A stretch of 26,283 nucleotides of DNA, from assembly GCA_937928175.1 (NCBI GenBank), contig CALFVP010000057.1:1-26283 (forward strand), written 5' to 3'. The translations under genes were made by a program, and so were the position numbers. The notes under the pieces were generated by a model. The model searched no databases. It was given only the letters and a program-made list of their open reading frames with translations, and was not told the origin of the DNA. Source of the stretch: an uncultured bacterium (GTDB lineage: Bacteria > Spirochaetota > Brevinematia > DTOW01). Positions 7,948-16,170 of this stretch are shown one piece after another (position 1 is the first letter of the stretch; every line of letters starts with the position of its first letter).

Positions 7948-8853
7948 ATGAAAAAAAGATATTTACCTATTTGGTTTTACATAGGAATAATTATTCTACT
8001 TTTGGTACCTGTAGGAATAATTTTCAAGATAGATGTTATTCTAACATGGCTGACACCGATATTCTGGACAGGATATATATTACTAATCGATGGGATAATA
8101 TTCTCATTCAAAGGCAAATCATTTTTAATATTTCAAGGAATTTTTATAGTTATTATACTCTCAATAGTAGTATGGTGGTTCTTTGAATGGACAAATATTT
8201 TTCTATCAAATTGGCATTACGTAGGATTAACTGAAAATATACTTAGATACATAGGGTACTTTTGGGCATTTGGTACAATAATACCTTGCATACTTCTAAC
8301 CTACGGATTACTTCTAGTAATATTCAAAAACGTGAGAATAGAATTTAAAGGCATAAACGTAAAAAATAAATACTTAACGTTAATGATATCGGTAGGGATA
8401 CTATTTTTACTCTTACCAATAATACCGTTTAGCCTAAAATTCGTAAATAGAAGTGCTGATATTGAGCTCTTTTCATGGATGATGGTACTTGGAGATATAA
8501 AAATAAGTGAATATATGGCATTTGCTGTATGGACATTCGGTTTTTTAATACTTGATCCTATAAACTACCTTATGCAAAAACCATCAATAATAGGATACAT
8601 TGAAAAAGGAAATTACAAAGTAATATCTTTGTTATCTCTTTCTGGAATAATATGTGGTATACTCTGGGAAAGTGTAAATTGGTTTGCAACAACAAGGTGG
8701 GTTTACACCGTTCCTATACTGGGTAACATAAAAATATTCGAAATGCCAATATTAGGATACTTAGGTTTTATAACATTTGCTTGGGAAATATACGACATAG
8801 TTTCTTTCCTATACAGACCTGCAATCACAAGAATACAAGAATGGCTTTTATAG
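7948..8853 (+). CDS. Polytopic membrane protein with internal duplication
   Basis: The 301-residue protein has about eight hydrophobic helices. I do not recognise a characterised family. The two halves look like copies of each other. W-T-G-Y-I-L-L-I-D (40-48) matches W-T-F-G-F-L-I-L-D (195-203). F-E-W-T-N followed by W-H-Y (79-91) matches W-E-S-V-N followed by W-V-Y (240-253), giving E-x2-N-x5/6-W-x-Y in each. R-Y-I-G-Y-F (100-105) matches G-Y-L-G-F-I (270-275). Conserved Trp, Glu, Asn and Asp inside membrane segments suggest a functional site in each half. I chose ATG 7948 over 7939 because TATAAT (7935-7940) covers 7939 and ends seven bases before 7948. The 3' end overlaps the next gene by 13 bases. 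Confidence 0.75.
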   Translation: MKKRYLPIWFYIGIIILLLVPVGIIFKIDVILTWLTPIFWTGYILLIDGIIFSFKGKSFLIFQGIFIVIILSIVVWWFFEWTNIFLSNWHYVGLTENILRYIGYFWAFGTIIPCILLTYGLLLVIFKNVRIEFKGINVKNKYLTLMISVGILFLLLPIIPFSLKFVNRSADIELFSWMMVLGDIKISEYMAFAVWTFGFLILDPINYLMQKPSIIGYIEKGNYKVISLLSLSGIICGILWESVNWFATTRWVYTVPILGNIKIFEMPILGYLGFITFAWEIYDIVSFLYRPAITRIQEWLL

Positions 8854-9827
8854 ATGTTTTAATCTTAACTCAAATCGGTCAAAACTTAGGATTAGGACAC
8901 TTCAAAAGAATGAAAATTCTCGAGAATTTTCTAAACAACAATTCCATAACCTCAAAACTAATAACTTTTCAAGAAATAGAAGAAAAAATAATTAAAAAAT
9001 CTCAAGTAATAATACTTGATGCCAGAGAGATAGAATTAAATCTTATAAACTACCTCATAAGTAAAAACAAAAAACTAATATCATTGGATGATCTAGAAAC
9101 ATCGAAACCTTACCTTATCTCAGTTATGTCATTACCGTATACAAAAACATTTGGTCCAAATCCAAACTTCGAAGGTTACGAATACTTAATACTTAATCCA
9201 ATACTAAACAACGTTCAAAAAACCGAGGAACTTGACATACTCATAACTTTCGGTGGAGAGGATCCCAACAATCTAACCATAAAGTTTTTAAAAAACTTCT
9301 CAGAAATACTTAAAGACAAAAAAGTAGGTATACTAATCGGTGAACTTTTTAAAAACAAAGAAGAAATAAAAAATATTTGCATTTTAAAAGGAATACAATT
9401 ATACCAAAACGTACCAGCCTACAAAGTAATCTCAAAATCCAAAACAATAGTAACATCTTTCGGAATGACACTTTACGAATCCTTAACATTAGGTAAAAAC
9501 GTAATACTTTTTAACGCTTCCGAATACCACCATAACCTATTTAGAAACAGTAACTTAGAAGAAAAATATAACGTACTAGAAATAGCATTTTGTAAAGGAT
9601 CAGAAATTGTAATAACTCGTGATATAAAAAACATCAATTTTAAAAACAATGAAAACACTTTTAAAATAGACATAACACAAAACTTAAACAGATGGAAGGA
9701 ATTAATAGAAAGGGTTTTTAACATCAAAGAAAACATAGATAAAACCTTTGGCAGTGTCTCAATAAATAGGTCTACAGACAAAACGGAATTTTACAAAAAC
9801 GGTAAAACCATACTTATCAATTTCTAA
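8841..9827 (+). CDS. PseG/SpsG-like GT-B-fold protein (sugar-nucleotide hydrolase or glycosyltransferase family)
   Basis: The 328-residue protein resembles PseG, the UDP-sugar hydrolase of the pseudaminic acid pathway, and the related SpsG proteins. It has an N-terminal G-L-G-H-F-K-R (17-23), equivalent to the PseG G-x-G-H-x-x-R with the catalytic His (here His20). F-G-G-E-D-P-N-N-L-T (137-146) and T-S-F-G-M-T-L-Y-E-S-L-T-L-G-K (205-219) form the nucleotide-binding half. An earlier TTG at 8781 is open in frame, but the family alignment begins at ATG 8841, which overlaps the membrane-protein gene by 13 bases. No other pseudaminic acid genes (pseB, C, H, I) are nearby, so the true substrate is uncertain. 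The final 40 or so residues look like an extra tail. The stop abuts that of queD. Confidence 0.7.
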   Translation: MAFIDVLILTQIGQNLGLGHFKRMKILENFLNNNSITSKLITFQEIEEKIIKKSQVIILDAREIELNLINYLISKNKKLISLDDLETSKPYLISVMSLPYTKTFGPNPNFEGYEYLILNPILNNVQKTEELDILITFGGEDPNNLTIKFLKNFSEILKDKKVGILIGELFKNKEEIKNICILKGIQLYQNVPAYKVISKSKTIVTSFGMTLYESLTLGKNVILFNASEYHHNLFRNSNLEEKYNVLEIAFCKGSEIVITRDIKNINFKNNENTFKIDITQNLNRWKELIERVFNIKENIDKTFGSVSINRSTDKTEFYKNGKTILINF

Positions 9828-10172
9828 TTACTCGAAATACTCTATTTTGTTTGAGGGAGTTTCCCAAACAGTTACCTTGTAAACATTTAAACCTTTTTCT
9901 TTAGCTTTGTCGAAAACGTATTTAGCGATACATTCTGCAGTTGAAGGATAGATGATATCATTTAAATGTTTATGATCTAAATCAAGGCTTTGAAGTACCT
10001 TTTTTATTTCATTGAAATCAACACCTATACCTATACTATTCAGTTCACTTACAATTACAGAAATTTCTATTTTCCAGCGATGTCCATGCAATCTAGCGCA
10101 AACACCATCGTATCCTTCAACTACATGTGAAGCATCTACCTCTATACTTTTAGATATTATCCATTTTGGCAT
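9828..10172 (-). CDS. queD: 6-carboxy-5,6,7,8-tetrahydropterin synthase QueD
   Basis: QueD converts 7,8-dihydroneopterin triphosphate to 6-carboxytetrahydropterin on the route to queuosine and other 7-deazapurines. The 114-residue protein has the zinc ligands (D-A-S-H near residue 15 and L-H-G-H near 28-31). The catalytic Cys is in C-A-R-L-H-G-H, the C-x3-H-G-H form expected of QueD. L-D-H-K-H-L-N, S-T-A-E and the catalytic W-E-T near the C-terminus are also present. It starts one base after the stop of the upstream oxoamine synthase gene (TAA-A-ATG), so the two are co-transcribed. No queC, queE or queF lies in the window. A 6-pyruvoyltetrahydropterin synthase is the alternative within the superfamily but fits the motif less well. 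Confidence 0.85.
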   Translation of the reverse strand: MPKWIISKSIEVDASHVVEGYDGVCARLHGHRWKIEISVIVSELNSIGIGVDFNEIKKVLQSLDLDHKHLNDIIYPSTAECIAKYVFDKAKEKGLNVYKVTVWETPSNKIEYFE

Positions 10173-10173
10173 T

Positions 10174-11391
10174 TTAGTTTATAATACCTAATAGTTTTCC
10201 ATGTTTTTGGAAAACTGTCAAAGCCCAATCTAACTGTTCATCCGTATGTGTTGCCATATAGCTTGTTCTTATAATAGTTTCTGAAGGAGGTACAGCTGGT
10301 GGTAATACAGGATTAACAAAAATTCCTTCATCTGATAAAGCTTTCCAAAACTTTAATGTTTTTTCAAAATCATTAACCTTAAGAGGAATTATAGGAGTAC
10401 AAGCACTACCAATATCAAACCCAATATCTTTAAAGGCTTTTAGCATTTTATGAGTTATCTTCCAGAGTCTCTCTATTCTTTCTGGTTCTTCGTAAATTAT
10501 ATCTATAGCTTTACTTACCGTAGCAACGGTTGCTGGTGTTGGACTAGCACTAAATATTAAAGCTCTAGCTTTATGTTTAAGGTAATTTATTAACCTTTCA
10601 CTACCTGCAACAAAACCACCAATTGAAGCGAAACTTTTACTAAAAGTTGACATTATTATATCAACCTCATCATCTAACCCGAAGTGATGTACAGTACCTT
10701 GTCCATACTTACCACCTAAAACCCCCATACCATGAGCATCATCAACCATAATCCAAGCACCGTACTCCTTACAAACTTTAACTATGTTAGGCAAATCTGC
10801 AATATCACCTTCCATACTAAAAACACCATCTACAACAACTAACTTAGCTTTTTCCTCAACTTTAGACAAAACTTTCCTTAAATGTTCAGCGTTATTATGA
10901 GCAAACCTGTACATTTTAGCACCAGACAATTTACAAGCATCTATAATAGAAGCATGATCAAGTTTATCTGTTATAACTGCATCACCAGGACCAAGCAATC
11001 CAGCTATTGCAACAAGGTTAGCCATATAACCAGTACTAGTAAGTAACGCAGCTTCTTTATTAACAAACTTAGCTAACTTCTCTTCTAACTCTTCGTGAAT
11101 CTTCAAAGTACCATTCAAAAACCTTGATCCAGCGTTACCAGTGCCGTACTTTCTAATAGCCTCAATAGCAGCTTCCACTACCCTAGGATCAGTTGTCAAA
11201 CCCAAATAAGCGTTTGACCCCAACATAAGGTATTTCTTGCCATTTATATAAACTTCTGTATCTTGTGAAGATTCTATAGGTCTAAAATAAGGATAAAGAC
11301 CAGCTGCCTTAGCTTCATCAGCATCCCTAAAACTAATTATCCTATTGTAAAGTTCATCATTTTTCAATTGACTATACAAACCCTTTGACAT
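10174..11391 (-). CDS. Alpha-oxoamine synthase, serine palmitoyltransferase-like
   Basis: A pyridoxal-phosphate enzyme that condenses an amino acid with an acyl-CoA. The 405-residue protein has Y-P-Y-F-R-P-I-E-S (33-41), G-S-N-A-Y-L-G-L (58-65), D-H-A-S-I (145-149), V-D-D-A-H-G-M-G (216-223) and the cofactor lysine in T-F-S-K-S-F-A-S-I-G-G-F (Lys252). The N-terminal Y-P-Y-F-R-P-I-E-S-x-Q-D-T-E-V and the late N-P-V-L-P-P-A-V-P-P and S-Y-M-A-T-H-T segments are those I recall from Bacteroidetes serine palmitoyltransferases. BioF and Kbl, the close relatives, differ there. Thus a first step of sphingolipid synthesis is suggested but not proven. AGGGGG lies about 9 bases before the ATG, and a strong promoter lies upstream. 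queD follows in the same operon. Confidence 0.8.
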   Translation of the reverse strand: MSKGLYSQLKNDELYNRIISFRDADEAKAAGLYPYFRPIESSQDTEVYINGKKYLMLGSNAYLGLTTDPRVVEAAIEAIRKYGTGNAGSRFLNGTLKIHEELEEKLAKFVNKEAALLTSTGYMANLVAIAGLLGPGDAVITDKLDHASIIDACKLSGAKMYRFAHNNAEHLRKVLSKVEEKAKLVVVDGVFSMEGDIADLPNIVKVCKEYGAWIMVDDAHGMGVLGGKYGQGTVHHFGLDDEVDIIMSTFSKSFASIGGFVAGSERLINYLKHKARALIFSASPTPATVATVSKAIDIIYEEPERIERLWKITHKMLKAFKDIGFDIGSACTPIIPLKVNDFEKTLKFWKALSDEGIFVNPVLPPAVPPSETIIRTSYMATHTDEQLDWALTVFQKHGKLLGIIN

Positions 11392-11420
11392 TAATTAACC
11401 CCCTAAAAGAACTTAAAATT

Positions 11421-11449
11421 ATTATATATTACTAGCTTTTTATATTCAA
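11421..11449 (-). promoter_or_regulatory. Promoter of the oxoamine synthase-queD operon (TTGAAT-17-TATAAT)
   Basis: On the minus strand, TTGAAT (11449-11444) and TATAAT (11426-11421) have a 17 bp spacer. A leader of about 20-25 bases carrying AGGGGG leads to the ATG at 11391. This is one of the best promoter matches in the window. Confidence 0.7.
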
Positions 11450-11487
11450 CTTGAAAAATACCAAAAAACATTTAGCAAAAAATAAGT

Positions 11488-11513
11488 AGTTTTCAGAAGA
11501 GTCAGAGAAAACT
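11488..11513. repeat. 7 bp inverted repeat in the fumC/oxoamine synthase divergent region
   Basis: AGTTTTC (11488-11494) and GAAAACT (11507-11513) form a perfect inverted repeat with a 12 bp centre. It lies between the two divergent promoters, so it could be an operator or a chance palindrome. No T-run follows, so it is not a terminator. Confidence 0.25.
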
Positions 11514-11557
11514 CTTTAAACTAATAAAACAATTTTTCTTTAATCTCTCAAATTATT

Positions 11558-11563
11558 TATACT
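11558..11563 (+). promoter_or_regulatory. Probable fumC -10 box (TATACT)
   Basis: TATACT ends 8 bases before the fumC ATG, which would give a leader of about 2 bases. No good -35 is seen at 17-18 bp (TTTTCT/TTTCTT only), and there is no Shine-Dalgarno before fumC. A near-leaderless start is inferred. Confidence 0.4.
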
Positions 11564-11571
11564 CATTACCT

Positions 11572-12963
11572 ATGAATGAAAACGAAAATTACAGAGTAGA
11601 AAAAGATAGTTTAGGTGAAGTTAAGGTACCTTTTAACGCATATTGGGGAGCACAAACCCAAAGAGCAATCGAAAACTTCAAGATAAGCCCGTATAAAATG
11701 CCAAAAGAGATAATAAAATCTATTGCCCTTATAAAATACGCATCTGCAGAAGCAAACTTTGAATTAGGACTTTTAGAAAAAGAGTATGCCGAGAAAATAA
11801 AAATTTCAGCAGAAGAAATAATATACGGGGATGATTTTTCGAATTTTCCTATAGACGTTTTTCAAACTGGAAGTGGTACTTCAACAAACATGAACGTAAA
11901 CGAAGTTATAGCAACAAGAGCAAATGAATTAATAACAGGTAAAAAAAATACAACCTACCCTATTCACCCTAATGACCATGTAAATAAAGGACAATCTTCA
12001 AACGATGTAATACCTTCTTCTATAAGAATAGCAGCAGCACTACTACTGGAATCAGAACTAATACCAAAACTAGAGAAACTAAAACAATCAATTTCACAAA
12101 AATCTTATCAATTAAGGGATATAATTAAAACAGGTAGAACGCATTTAATGGATGCTGTACCTATATCATTTGGACAAGAATTTTCGGGATGGGCTAAACA
12201 AATAGAAAACGGTATTGAGAGGATAAAATCAACATTTCCAAGGTTATTAGAACTACCCATAGGTGGAACCGCAGTAGGCACAGGAATAAACACTCACCCA
12301 GAATTCTCTAAAAAAGTCGTAAAAATAATATCAGAAAAAACTGGAATCCCATTTAAAACAGCAGAAAACAAATTTGAAGGTATAGCAAGTATGGACATAG
12401 CAAACGAAATCTCCGGACAATTAAAAACAATTGCAGGAAGTTTAATGAAAATATCAAACGATATAAGACTCATGAACAGTGGACCTATCTCAGGAATGAA
12501 CGAAATAACCATTCCTTCACTTCAACCTGGATCCTCCATAATGCCCGGTAAAGTAAACCCAATAATACCAGAAGCTGTTAGAATGGTATGTGCAAAAGTA
12601 ATAGGTAACGATACAACAATATCCATATCATCTTCCTTAGGAGAATTTGAACTAAATACCATGTTACCAATAATAGGATTCTGCTTAATTGAATCAATCA
12701 CACTACTTTCAAATGCATCTTATCTACTTTCTAAGAAAGTTATAGACGGAATTAGAGTAAATCAAAAAAAAGTTTCAGAAGTACTGGAAAAAAACTTAAT
12801 CACTGTAACAGTACTAACGCCAATAATAGGATACGAAAAATCCGCTGAAATATATAAAAAATGCATATCTGAAAATAAAAGCATAAGAGAAGTATTACTA
12901 GAAGAAAAAATATTACCACCAGAAAAAATCGACGAATACCTTGATTTTAAAAAAATGGTCTAA
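11572..12963 (+). CDS. fumC: Fumarate hydratase, class II
   Basis: Interconverts fumarate and malate in the tricarboxylic acid cycle, as a cytosolic homotetramer without an iron-sulfur cluster. The 463-residue protein has the superfamily signature G-S-S-I-M-P-G-K-V-N-P (320-330) with the catalytic Ser. It also has W-G-A-Q-T-Q-R (25-31), G-S-G-T-S-T-N-M-N-V-N-E (100-111), H-P-N-D-H-V-N-K-G-Q-S-S-N-D (132-145) and G-R-T-H-L-M-D-A (188-195, His191). These fit fumarase better than aspartase or argininosuccinate lyase, though aspartase is the nearest alternative. Length is normal. It is divergent from the oxoamine synthase operon, and recJ follows 24 bases downstream on the same strand. Confidence 0.93.
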   Translation: MNENENYRVEKDSLGEVKVPFNAYWGAQTQRAIENFKISPYKMPKEIIKSIALIKYASAEANFELGLLEKEYAEKIKISAEEIIYGDDFSNFPIDVFQTGSGTSTNMNVNEVIATRANELITGKKNTTYPIHPNDHVNKGQSSNDVIPSSIRIAAALLLESELIPKLEKLKQSISQKSYQLRDIIKTGRTHLMDAVPISFGQEFSGWAKQIENGIERIKSTFPRLLELPIGGTAVGTGINTHPEFSKKVVKIISEKTGIPFKTAENKFEGIASMDIANEISGQLKTIAGSLMKISNDIRLMNSGPISGMNEITIPSLQPGSSIMPGKVNPIIPEAVRMVCAKVIGNDTTISISSSLGEFELNTMLPIIGFCLIESITLLSNASYLLSKKVIDGIRVNQKKVSEVLEKNLITVTVLTPIIGYEKSAEIYKKCISENKSIREVLLEEKILPPEKIDEYLDFKKMV

Positions 12964-12987
12964 TTCTATTAGAATTTAAAAAGAAAT

Positions 12988-15006
12988 ATGGTAGACAGTA
13001 TAGTAATTGATTTTCTTAATAAAATAAACTTCAAAAACAATAAAGCAAAAGAAATAATAGAGAAAATTTTTAGTTTCCTAAGTGAAGAAGAACTATTTTT
13101 TACACTAAACCCAAGTGTATCCTCTATCTTTTCCCCATTTTTGTTTAAAGATATGACAAAATCTTGTAAAAAAATAATAAGCACTCTTGAGAACAACGAG
13201 AATATACTAATATTTGGAGACAAAGATGTAGACGGAATGATAGGTACTTTTCTACTCAAAGACTTTCTAGATAAATACAAACTTAACTTTAGCTCATCTT
13301 CTGAGATATTTTTTGAACTCCCCCAAGGAGATGAAAATTATGGAATATCTCCAGAAGTTATTGAAAAGTACTCAAAAAGCGTATCTTTAATTATAACGGT
13401 TGATAATGGAATATCAGCAAAAGAAGCACTTAGAAAATCCAAAGAACTCAACGTTGATGTTATAATAACAGACCATCATGAACTATACTCTGATGAAATT
13501 CTAGAACTTTCGTACGCTGTAATCAATCCAAAAGTAGATAAAGTAGGAAATTACCTTTCAGGCTCAGGAGTAGCATTATTCCTAATTCTAGGATTACTTA
13601 TATACTACTTCTACACAGAAATTAACTTGTACACTGTACTTTTAAATAATACAAACGAAATTCAATTTGTAGAAATATCCAACTTCGTCCCAAAAGTAAA
13701 AAATTTCAAAAAAGATGAATTTTTAAGGTTTATAACATCAGAAAAAAGGTTTATAACCTTAGAAAAAAAGAAAAATTTCATATTTTTAAACCAAAATCAC
13801 ATCAATTCTGTTATAAAACAACTACCAAAAATAACGAATATCATCGATAAATTCTTTTTGATAAACGATATTATAGAAACTTTCAATATTGAAGACAGTT
13901 TTGAAAAACTAATAACCAAGTTTGATATACCAGCATTTTTAGGTACACCACAAAAAATATCTAAAGCACTACTCTTAATACACGTATTTGGAAAGAATGA
14001 AATAAAAAGTTTTATTGACAAATATTCACCACTTGTAGGCTTAACAGTACTTTCAGATAACATGCCATTTTTGTCTTACAATAAATTTTTTATACAAGAA
14101 GCAACAAAAAGATTAACAAAAACTAACATAGACAGTATACGTTTTCTAGTAAACTCAAAGATCACAAAAAATGATAATATAAAAGTTAGAGATTTAACAA
14201 TGAGCATAATTCCATTCATAAATTCATCTGGTAGGATGGGGAAAGGTAAAAAGGTAATAGAATTACTTTTAGAAAACGATGTAAAAAAGATAGAACTTTT
14301 ACTTGAGGAACTAAAAGAAATAGACAACTTAAGAAAAAGTATTGTCCACAGTTTGCTAGAAAAATTTTACGAAAAAGCAAAAAATGATAGAGTTGTTGTA
14401 TCTGAATCAATAGAAAAGGGGCTAATAAGTTTACTATCAACAAAAATAGCAATGGAAGTAGATTATCCTATAGTGATAATGAGTAATGGAGGTAGTGGTG
14501 AGGTATTTTCAGGATCAGCAAGGTTTAGAAATGGAGATGTGTTTTCTATTATGAAATCTTTATCTCACTATTTTGAGAATTTTGGGGGACACAAAAGAGC
14601 AGCAGGATTTATAATATCTAAAAACAAAATAGAAGATTTCGTTAAAGATTTCTTAAACACCGATTACAGAAAATTTACAGAGGAGTATACACCATTAATG
14701 AAAATAGAAATATCAAAGATTAAGGAATTTGCTAAACTACTTTACTCAATAGAACCACTTAACGATGACCTAAGACCTACGTTTGAAGATGAAATTACGA
14801 TTGAAGACTACAAGAAAAACGGTAACTTAGAACAGTACTTAATAAAAACAAACGGCGAATGGATTATAACAAATTGTTCCTATAAATCAATATCAAACCT
14901 TATAGGAGAAAAAGTAAAAATCATCTACTCATACGAATTTAAGTTTAACAATAAATTACAAGAGGAGGTATTTATTCCGAAAATTCTGGAGATCAGAAAT
15001 GGATGA
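12988..15006 (+). CDS. recJ: RecJ-type single-strand DNA exonuclease (DHH/DHHA1) with internal insertion
   Basis: RecJ degrades single-stranded DNA 5' to 3' in recombination and mismatch repair. The 672-residue protein has motif I as G-D-K-D-V-D-G (77-83; usual G-D-Y-D-V-D-G), D-N-G (139-141), the D-H-H triad (162-164) and S-G-S-G-V-A (191-196). The counterpart of the next metal motif is S-D-N-M-P near 356-360. The DHHA1 domain has G-G-H-K-R-A-A-G-F near 533-541. Between S-G-S-G-V-A and S-D-N lie about 160 residues, against my recollection of about 45 in E. coli RecJ, so about 115 extra residues are inserted. The protein is therefore long for the family (about 570-600). There is no Shine-Dalgarno; TAGAAT ends 12 bases before the ATG. 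The 3' end overlaps the PilZ gene by 8 bases. Confidence 0.87.
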   Translation: MVDSIVIDFLNKINFKNNKAKEIIEKIFSFLSEEELFFTLNPSVSSIFSPFLFKDMTKSCKKIISTLENNENILIFGDKDVDGMIGTFLLKDFLDKYKLNFSSSSEIFFELPQGDENYGISPEVIEKYSKSVSLIITVDNGISAKEALRKSKELNVDVIITDHHELYSDEILELSYAVINPKVDKVGNYLSGSGVALFLILGLLIYYFYTEINLYTVLLNNTNEIQFVEISNFVPKVKNFKKDEFLRFITSEKRFITLEKKKNFIFLNQNHINSVIKQLPKITNIIDKFFLINDIIETFNIEDSFEKLITKFDIPAFLGTPQKISKALLLIHVFGKNEIKSFIDKYSPLVGLTVLSDNMPFLSYNKFFIQEATKRLTKTNIDSIRFLVNSKITKNDNIKVRDLTMSIIPFINSSGRMGKGKKVIELLLENDVKKIELLLEELKEIDNLRKSIVHSLLEKFYEKAKNDRVVVSESIEKGLISLLSTKIAMEVDYPIVIMSNGGSGEVFSGSARFRNGDVFSIMKSLSHYFENFGGHKRAAGFIISKNKIEDFVKDFLNTDYRKFTEEYTPLMKIEISKIKEFAKLLYSIEPLNDDLRPTFEDEITIEDYKKNGNLEQYLIKTNGEWIITNCSYKSISNLIGEKVKIIYSYEFKFNNKLQEEVFIPKILEIRNG

Positions 15007-16165
15007 AGGAATCTTTGATATTCAAAAAATAACTTCATTCCTCAAGAGATTAAGAAGTATAAACGCAAGTATTGATGTTATATACAAGAACTTAAAAACA
15101 AAAGCCTCAATAAGGTACGTTGGAGAGTATAGTTTTGAGATTTACTGTAAAGATTCACTCGAAATAACTGACCTAACTATAGAACTAGAGTTATACCTTG
15201 AAAATAAGGTATACCACATAGAAACGGAAATACTAAGCAAAAGAGATAATATTCTCTTACTGATGATACCAACTAAGATAAATATATGGACAAAAAGAAA
15301 ATTTCCAAGGAAAAACGTTTACGGTAAACTGTACTTAAGTATATCATTTATAAAACCTTTGGATTATTCTCCTCCCTCAAGTAAAGAAGGAATTCCAGAA
15401 AACTTAAGAGATATTAAAGAGGAGTTAGACAAAGATGTACCTGACTTAAAGAAAATTATAGCAATGGTAATAAGAGAAATAGAGAAAATAACTGAGAAAT
15501 ACGATTTTATATTCTACAAAAGAGGAATGACGTTACCTTCCTCTGCTATAATAAGCATGCATTTTAAAAGTCCACTTCTAGTTGAAGATACAACTAATTT
15601 GGAGAGTTACATAATTAACTACGAAAATTTCAAGATAGCTACATTTGGAGATTACATGAGAAAAGCAATGTGGAACAGTAACAAAGTAATAGAACAAATA
15701 CAAAAACTTAGGGCATCGTTTCTGTCTCAAAGTATAAAAAGTTTTATGTGTATACCGATAAACGTATTAACTGATACAATAGGTTTTATATTTTGTAAAT
15801 CATCTCAAAAAAGGTTTTCAATTCAAGATGTTCTTTACGTTGATGCTTTGTCAAGTATCATATCTGAGGCATACATTAAAAACAAAATAAACACTATAAA
15901 AAATTCCAATGAACTACTTTTCCCGATAATAGATATAAGTGCAGGAGGAGTAAGATTTGAGGTAGATAGTTTAGTTGGTAAACTACTAAAACCAGAAGAT
16001 TCCATTAGACTACTTATGAACATTGAAGGTAGAGAAATACAAACAATAGGTAGAATACTCAGAATAGATACAACTAAAAACAGCAAAAAACTTTGGGTAG
16101 CTACAATGTTTACATTCATTTCTCCAGATGATCAACAATACGTTCTAAACTTCACTTCAAAATAA
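14999..16165 (+). CDS. PilZ c-di-GMP-binding protein with GAF-like insertion
   Basis: The 388-residue protein appears to be a c-di-GMP effector. Residues about 30-98 resemble the YcgR/PilZN-type N-terminal barrel. R-K-F-P-R (100-104) matches the PilZ R-x3-R motif, and D-I-S-A-G-G (312-317) matches D/N-x-S-x-x-G. In ordinary PilZ domains these lie about 20-35 residues apart; here they are about 210 apart. The intervening part, especially 245-295 (S-F-M-C-I-P-I then I-G-F-I-F-C then F-S-I-Q-D), looks like a GAF domain. Leptospira proteins annotated DUF1577 may be related, but I cannot verify this. GGAGAT (14988-14993) lies 5 bases before the ATG, inside the end of recJ, so the two genes are translationally coupled. 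Confidence 0.75.
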   Translation: MDEGIFDIQKITSFLKRLRSINASIDVIYKNLKTKASIRYVGEYSFEIYCKDSLEITDLTIELELYLENKVYHIETEILSKRDNILLLMIPTKINIWTKRKFPRKNVYGKLYLSISFIKPLDYSPPSSKEGIPENLRDIKEELDKDVPDLKKIIAMVIREIEKITEKYDFIFYKRGMTLPSSAIISMHFKSPLLVEDTTNLESYIINYENFKIATFGDYMRKAMWNSNKVIEQIQKLRASFLSQSIKSFMCIPINVLTDTIGFIFCKSSQKRFSIQDVLYVDALSSIISEAYIKNKINTIKNSNELLFPIIDISAGGVRFEVDSLVGKLLKPEDSIRLLMNIEGREIQTIGRILRIDTTKNSKKLWVATMFTFISPDDQQYVLNFTSK

Positions 16166-16170
16166 AAATG

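Noticed and set aside
7902..8186. 94-codon plus-strand frame overlapping the duplicated membrane protein
   Set aside because: Wrong frame across the membrane protein, TTG start, charged and low-complexity composition.
8781..8840. Upstream TTG extension of the PseG-like protein
   Set aside because: The extra 20 residues overlap the membrane-protein gene and do not align with the PseG N-terminus, which begins just before G-x-G-H at the ATG 8841.
10174..11391. Glycine C-acetyltransferase (Kbl) or BioF
   Set aside because: Both share the fold and Lys252 region, but the N- and C-terminal segments fit serine palmitoyltransferase better. It remains the main alternative.
11392..11571. Riboswitch or small RNA in the divergent region
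   Set aside because: Only promoters and one 7 bp inverted repeat are visible; no extended conserved secondary structure was recognised.
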